This document shows positions 1 to 64,000 of a stretch of DNA of 64,000 bases, piece by piece. The stretch covers positions 540,172 through 604,171 of the forward strand of contig VZSF01002047.1 in the NCBI GenBank assembly GCA_013398295.1. Direction: 5' to 3'. Origin of the DNA: Chionis minor (taxonomy: Eukaryota; Chordata; Aves; Charadriiformes; Chionididae). Made by a program: the position numbers and the translations under genes. Position 1 is the first letter of the stretch. The number at the start of each line of letters is the position of its first letter. The notes beneath the pieces are model-generated. The model worked only from the letters and a program-made list of their open reading frames with translations. It searched no databases and was not told where the DNA came from.

Positions 1-678
1 CAAGGAAGGATGACGCTCTTATGTGGGTCTGAACATAAGATAGGAGCCGAACACAAACCTTAATTGTAGAACAACAGAAGTAGAGGGGAGTTTTTATATT
101 AAAAGAGTTTAAATGTGCTCCTTCATGATACACCTTTTTTTTTTTTAAATATATTTGTATATATTTAATATATTTATATATAAAGAACTTTTTCACCTCC
201 AAATTGAGCTGCCACCTGAGATGTTCCTTCCTTTTTGGTTCAACTGCTAGCCATAGTCATGCTGTTCTCTGTCCACACAGTTTTTAGGGCTTCTTTGAGA
301 GTAAGACTTGGTGGGAACACATCAGAGAGACTTGCCAGAAGTTGGCTCTGGGCTCTGTTGGTGCCAGTAGGTGTCAACATCCCCTTTCTCTTCTGGATTA
401 GTCCCAGGGCTTCGTGTTGCTTGTTCAGGGTGTTACTGCTCAGGCCCAGAGGTAGCACCAACAATCAGTTTTGGCTGACATAATTCTTGCAGCACCCATA
501 AAATAATAATAAACTCTTGAAGTGTAACTCATGAATGCACAATGATGGCATGCTTTCAGTTTGCAACTTCTGCCTGTTTGCAGACATATCCTACTGCTGC
601 TGCCGCTTGCAGTGACACTCTCCTCACAGGTGAAATTTCTCCAGACTGCTCCAGTATTGATAATGTCCATGACAGAGT

Positions 679-1230
679 GTTATGATTTGAGAAATCCACA
701 ACAATTTATTGTCATTTAGACAATTATTCTCTCACGCGATGACCCTCCCCACCCAGGAAGGGAAAAAACAAGGAAACCCTGGGGCTGAAATATAAACAGA
801 TTTAATAGAATAAGACTAGATAGTTAACAGTAATAACACTAAAGAACCAATATTGACCCAGATATCAATACAAAATATACAAGGATCATATTCAGCCCAT
901 TCTATCTGTAGGAACTTGTGCACTCCCACTCCCAGCTGGGGACAGCAAATGTGGGACACTGCGAGCGCTACGGCTTTGGGAGGAAGGGAAGGGTTCAGGG
1001 GTTCAGCACTGGGGCAAGAAGTTCTCTGGATCGCTGCCATCAAAGGAGAGAGAGAACTACTCAGCAAATTTCTAATTTACATTGAATGTGACATTCATGG
1101 TATGAAATAATCATGTCAGCTGGCTTGGGTTAAGTGCCGAGGTCTTGCTCTTCCTCATCCCTGCACTTGGCGATCTTGAAAACACTGAGACCTTGAAACC
1201 TGCACAGCATAGCTGGCTAGAAAGTCAATA
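679..1230 (-). mobile_element. Probable bird ERVL-type LTR (solo, decayed), antisense to PCCB
   Basis: Read on the - strand, the sequence resembles bird ERVL-type LTRs as I remember them. It has a decayed TATA-region block near 1060-1110, a CTATTAAATCTGTTTATAT stretch near 790-810, an AATAAA at 705-710, and a right end near 679-698 that reads as TTTCTCAAATCATAACA. No retroviral gag or pol frame is present nearby, so it looks like a solo LTR. The left boundary (about 1230) and the family name are not certain. It lies in PCCB intron 3. Confidence 0.5.
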
Positions 1231-1603
1231 TTTTCACAAATTCAGACACTAGAGTCTTCTAAAAGTGCAGTTTCCCCAAGCATTAGAAGAGAAATTAGTC
1301 CTCAAATCAAATCCACTCAAATCAGGGCAAAGAGGAACATGTCTTTGTAGAAAGAGAGAACGTTTCTGTGAAGGAAAATAAAAGCAAATGAGACCGAGTA
1401 AGTTTGTGATTTTTAACATAGAATCCACTGGTGAATGTGTATGAAAGATGGTTTCGCTTGTAAAGAGGGCTTGGATTGAACAGGATTGATCTGCAGGCTG
1501 CAGTAAAGGAGTCGAGTTGTTTTGGAGCAGTGTACCAAATATAGAGTATTGTAGGATTATACTGTTTACTTGCAACATTTCACTGCAGTGATTCTTTCCC
1601 TAA

Positions 1604-21522
<19,919 letters not shown>

Positions 21523-21644
21523 GTGTGAGGAGGGGCTTGGCCATGCTGGAAGACGTGGCAGTGTTCTGAACACAAATACTTTCTGTTTAAGCCGAGGTCT
21601 ACTTTGCAATATTTCTTTTCATTTTGATTTTGCTAATGCCCGTT

Positions 21645-21650
21645 AATAAA
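21645..21650 (+). promoter_or_regulatory. PCCB: PCCB polyadenylation signal AATAAA
   Basis: Canonical hexamer 123 nt past the PCCB stop, followed by a T-rich stretch. Cleavage would fall around 21665-21675. A second + strand AATAAA at 23335-23340 could serve a longer transcript, but it lies close to the STAG1 tail. Confidence 0.75.
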
Positions 21651-21670
21651 TCATAGTACGTATCTCATTT

Positions 21671-23595
21671 AATTTGGGGTCTGTACTCACTCTGGTCATT
21701 AGAAGCTGGATTTTAACTACAGCCCCAGAACGTAGTGACTCTCGGCTATGGTCATGTTTAGCGCTACTGCAAACAGCTGCCCAGCAGCTGAAGTCCTGTA
21801 ACGACCCGTCTGTTGTAAGTAACCTCAGTAATTAACGGCGGTACACATTCTAAAACCGAGAACTACCCTACCTGCACACTGCAGCTGCTTCTGTTCGCTC
21901 CCCAAGCGTGTGCCTGAAGTGGAAGAAAGGTAAGATGGCGACTTTCCAGGGAGCATCTCTTCTCAGGTGGGTGCAGCCGGTGCCCTCATGAGTTCAGCCA
22001 CGGCGCTTGGAGCCTGTACCTGGGCAGGGGAAAGGTGGGGGGTAAGAAAAGCTCTGAGAACCTGGTACAGAAGTAGCATTTCAAGTCCCAGGTCCACAGG
22101 CTTTAGCAGCAGCCAGAGGCAACGCGTTCAGGCTGTATGGGCTGTCCTCGCTGCAGACACACTTCAGCTACCTGCGCCAGTCTGCCTGGCCGTGTCTCAG
22201 CTGAAACACTCCCTGAGCAGGGGCCTGGACGCACCGCCCCAGGGAACAGAGCTGGCTGCCACAACAAGGGAAGGTAAACCTGAAACGTTATTGTTCGGGG
22301 TCATTGCCACAAAGTGAGTTCGTGGTTAACAGTGGGAGAAGATGTAGTCAGCGGCTGTAAGGATTTTCCAAGAGGAAATTCTGAAAGGTTCTCAGCAGCT
22401 GAGAGAGGGGCTGGTGGCTGTCCCAAGCCTAGAGGCAAAAGCTGTGTTACGTGAAGTGATGTGCACGTAGTGTCTCCAGCCTGCACAGAGTCAGGAGGAG
22501 ACACTAAATGAGAAACCCAATTGTCATTGTCACTAAAAAAAGAAAAAGGTACAACTTTTCGTAATAATTTCCTAACCTCATTAGTTCTGTAGACTTCATC
22601 CTCTCTTCTGTCCCTCGCCAGCACAAGAATTTGGCTTTCGTATATCCTCTTGATTTCCAAGCAGTCAGTCGCTCTACCAGCACGACGCTTTGGAAACACA
22701 CTGGAAAGCTGCTCTGGCCACTCTACTCCAGATTCTCTTGAATTCCTGTCACCTGCAGAAACAATAGGTATAAAATAGGATAAAATCCTTCAAACAGAGA
22801 GCAGCCCTTGAACTTAGAAGCGTGGCAAGTTACTTACTGTGGTGCCCAGCGCAGCCGGAGTTGAGCATAACTTACAAGCGCTTGGAGATTCAGTGTTGGG
22901 GCTGTGCGAGGAGCAGTCCTAGAGAGCAGTTCAGACCTTGTATCCTATCCCTGTTCCTCACCAGCGGCATCTTCCTACTTTTTCTGACTGGGATGGTTTT
23001 TCTTTAGGAAATGGGCCAGATGATAAATAAGTCGGTTTTCTTTAGCTCTACAGAGATGAAATCATTTACGGGTTGAACAAAAATAGGTCCTGAGACACGG
23101 GAATAACAAGAGGACATTTTGTTGCAGGCGTCTTCATTCCGCCCAGCTGGTTGTTAGACCTTCCAAGCCTTTACCACTTCCGTTTCTTCCCACATGGTCC
23201 GGTTCCCTTCAGACGTACAGGGCAGGAGAGTGCAATTCTTCCTCAAAAGTTGTGACCGTTCAAACGATTAGAAGTTTTAACAATGCCACTCTCCCAACCT
23301 GTGTGATGACTTACCGGATTTACAGCAATTCCACAATAAAAACCCCCAGATCAACCGAAACCAAAAAATACACCACTGTGGAGGGGGAAAAAAAATAAAA
23401 AAAGCCCAGAGAGGGTTTTCCTTCGCTCTGAGGCTGAATGGGTAAGGGAGCTGTACAGAATCTGGTTGTGAAGCCTGGACAATGTGAGAACTCCCTTTCA
23501 GTATTCCCTTTGGCTACTAACAAATGGGATGACAAGATGCGATGGCCCAAACGAGCATTTAAAAGAAAGTTATAGTGAAGAGGGTGCTCATCATA
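21671..23595. other. Intergenic gap between convergent PCCB and STAG1 tails
   Basis: About 1.9 kb with no recognisable gene. It is moderately GC-rich around 21.96-22.3 kb and AT-rich near 23.3-23.6 kb. Open frames at 21967-22317 (+) and 22301-22699 (-) show no recognisable domain. There is an extra + strand AATAAA at 23335-23340. No repeat family was recognised. Confidence 0.6.
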
Positions 23596-23612
23596 CTCAT
23601 GATTTTGAATAG

Positions 23613-23618
23613 TTTATT
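23613..23618 (-). promoter_or_regulatory. STAG1: Putative distal STAG1 polyadenylation signal
   Basis: AATAAA read on the - strand, the last such hexamer before the sequence turns into the GC-richer intergenic stretch. Chosen as distal end by position only; RNA data would be needed to rank it against the nearer hexamers. Confidence 0.45.
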
Positions 23619-25578
23619 AAATGAAAGGTGAAGCATCAGTTTTAAATTGTACAAAAGGAAAAAAAAACCTCATATTGTAAATGTACAATTTACAGAATTA
23701 CTAGCAAAACCAATCAAGGAGACACTCATAATACAAAAACCTATTGACTGCAAACTGAACTGGAAACCCATTGCAGGTACCGTGATAATAAATGTTTGTT
23801 ATACAGTATTCTACAATGTTAAATTAGGAATCAGTTTTCCACACAGAGGACTGTGAAGCACAAGGTTCGTCTGAGACTATGACTCAAACCAGGCAGCATT
23901 TATTATGCTACTATGCTCACAGAATTATCGTGACGACAATTTAATGCAGCCACTCCTGCCCACCCCTCTGACTTCTGGGGGGGGACGGAAGAGGAAGGGA
24001 GGTAACGTGATTCTGTGAAGTCCCAGCTACTTCTCAGGTTTTATACATCACCCAACCGCCAGCTGAGGAATGGCTGAATTACCTAGTCAAACATTTTTGG
24101 CAACCGTGTCTGAGAACTGCACATGTTGTAAGAAACAAACCTCAGCTGAGTGAAATGCTGGTTTGTTTTTAAAATTCGATTCTTCTCCCTCCCAGCGAGT
24201 AAGCGCTGGGCATCGGAGTTGTTTTGTTTTTCAATAAGCTCGTAACAGAAAAAAAGCTCCATGATTATTTTGCAGTTGCTAAAAAAAGCACCTCTAAAAC
24301 TGCTGTGCTCCAAGTGGGTCAATCTGCTTTGTATCTCAAATGCTAATATTAGAATGCAGAAAGGAAGATTAACATTTTGGGGCTGATTCTTAGAGACATT
24401 AGAGTCAGTGCAAGTTGTGGATGGCCAGCACCTGTGATACCGGGCCAGCTTTAACTAAGTAGCAGCTACTAGGCAGAGTCATAAAATTGAAGCATAATGA
24501 AATTCCAAATTATTGAAGACATTGAAAAATCTCATTACAATGAATTAGCTGAGAATGTTTTGGGTTATTTGGGTTTTTTTTGATGTTTTTAACTTTTTTG
24601 AAAAATTTTTTTTTTTCCCCCCCAAAGAATTACTCTCAATATGCACAGTTAACACTGAAAATGTAGCTGTATTCCATTGTAAGCTTAAGAACTTCACCAT
24701 CTAAGCACAAATTTCTATGCAGCACATACAGTACTTCTAACTGGCAAAATTAATTTACAAAAATAGCGCAAAAGGGTATTTACGGCATGGAAAGTAGACT
24801 TTTTTTATGGTACAGTTAAAATTGCTTTTAGTATGCTGAAGTGATTCCTTTCCCCCACCCTTGAATTATTATTTATTTTTTTAAAAGGAAAGTTGCTGTT
24901 TATTGTACCTTGGGTTGGCAGGGCTTGAAGTAGGTAGTAAAAACAGCAAAGTGATTACTTGAGAACCATTTGTGTGTTTTACTGAGAATACTTTATTTGC
25001 TGGTATAAGTTGCTAAAAATGCACAGAGCAAGTACCAATAGAAAATTTACTGTTTTTGTGTCCCCATGTGCTATATAAAATGAATGTTACACAGCATCTG
25101 TTGGAAAAGTGGCTTCACGGACATCTCTTACTTTATGTCCCATTATAAATAAAAATAAATCTTCTCAAGAGTATAAAATCTGGGTTTATCATATCAGAAT
25201 CTGAAATTTTTTGGCAGAGATGCACGTCATTAGAATTCTAACCTCTTCTATAAGAGTGTTCTTCTCAATGCCTATGAGAGGATATAAGCGTACCATAATG
25301 TTAATCAAATCCAGTGTGTTCAAAAACACTTTTCTGTAGCCAGAATGACCTGCTTATAGCATCATTGCTAGTCAATGGCTGATAGGCATAGGTTTAATAA
25401 AAATGGCTAGCTTTTAAAACATAAAAAGGCAAATGTTAAAACTGTTTTAAATTGTACAGCAGAAAAATAAAGTTAAAAAGTTCTGTTTTCACTCAATGTT
25501 GTTTTCAGAAAACATATGTAGAACAGTGTTTATTTCGATAGCTGTCTTAACAATTTAAAACTTCCTCCTCCTCCAGGG

Positions 25579-25595
25579 AAAAAAAAAAAAAAAAA
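25579..25595 (+). repeat. A17 homopolymer in the STAG1 3' UTR region
   Basis: On the - strand this is a run of 17 Ts within the STAG1 3' UTR, preceded by a CTCCTCCTCC pyrimidine block on the + strand. Confidence 0.85.
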
Positions 25596-25860
25596 TCTGT
25601 ATTAGGACAGTCAAGAACAGGGATACAAATGATTTTTTAGGTCAGCCCTTCTGAGGTGACTGGATTGGCCAACATTCCTTTGCGTCATTAAGAAGTTCCT
25701 CTTCTTTCTGTCACTACAAAAAGGGATTGACCTCAATCATTTGGTTAAAAATCAAACCGTATCACATCAAAAATGTGGTTTTCATACAAGCTATCACAGT
25801 ATATAGGCCTCTAGCTCTAAACAATAGAGTTCCAAATTTGTAAAATGTCTTCACCAGACT

Positions 25861-64000
<38,140 letters not shown>

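Larger units (their letters stand above)
23597..25860 (-). other. STAG1: STAG1 3' UTR (long, AT-rich)
   Basis: Sequence downstream of the STAG1 stop (25861-25863) on the - strand, about 2.25 kb. It is rich in A/T with many T and A runs and has no coding frame. Minus-strand AATAAA hexamers occur at 25529-25534, 24992-24997, 24899-24904, 23899-23904 and 23613-23618. The last is taken as the distal polyadenylation signal, so the end near 23597 is inferred. Use of nearer sites would give shorter tails. Confidence 0.6.

Noticed and set aside
22301..22699. 132-codon - frame in the intergenic gap
   Set aside because: No recognised domain, an overlapping second frame in the same strand, and no sign of splice or promoter signals.

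Overview
This is a window of vertebrate nuclear DNA, most likely from a bird (or another sauropsid). The two genes are split into small exons with GT-AG introns. The repeats are CR1-type LINE remnants, including a CR1 3' tail, plus a probable bird-type ERVL LTR. Base composition is AT-rich with short GC-rich patches. The species cannot be told from the sequence alone.

Layout. Positions 1-21.7 kb hold the 3' three-quarters of PCCB (propionyl-CoA carboxylase beta chain) on the + strand. Twelve exons correspond to exons 4-15 of the human gene; exons 1-3, the promoter and the mitochondrial targeting peptide lie upstream of the window. The exons join in frame into 413 codons plus a stop at 21520-21522, with a polyadenylation signal at 21645-21650. 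From 21.67 to about 23.6 kb is a short intergenic stretch between two convergent gene tails. From about 23.6 kb to the right edge is the 3' half of STAG1 (cohesin subunit SA-1) on the - strand: a long AT-rich 3' UTR of about 2.25 kb, then sixteen exons, probably exons 19-34, coding about 619 C-terminal residues. The last of these (63876 onward) runs off the window. All visible splice phases are consistent, and no frameshift or stop interrupts either gene.

The two genes are unrelated in function. PCCB makes the carboxyltransferase half of a mitochondrial biotin enzyme for propionyl-CoA catabolism. STAG1 makes a nuclear HEAT-repeat subunit of cohesin. They are neighbours tail to tail, an order I recall from the human 3q22 locus, so the window looks like a conserved amniote syntenic block.

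Introns hold mostly unremarkable AT-rich sequence. The supported exceptions are a probable antisense ERVL-type LTR (679 to about 1230), several decayed CR1/L3-like LINE pieces in both orientations (about 3.55-4.78, 38.65-39.49, 46.3-47.2, 50.1-50.6 and 52.02-52.08 kb), a possible CORE-SINE (33.6 kb), homopolymer runs, two short tandem duplications, and a few GC/CpG-rich islands. I found no RNA gene, CRISPR array, operon or novel multi-gene system; the remaining open frames look like chance ORFs.
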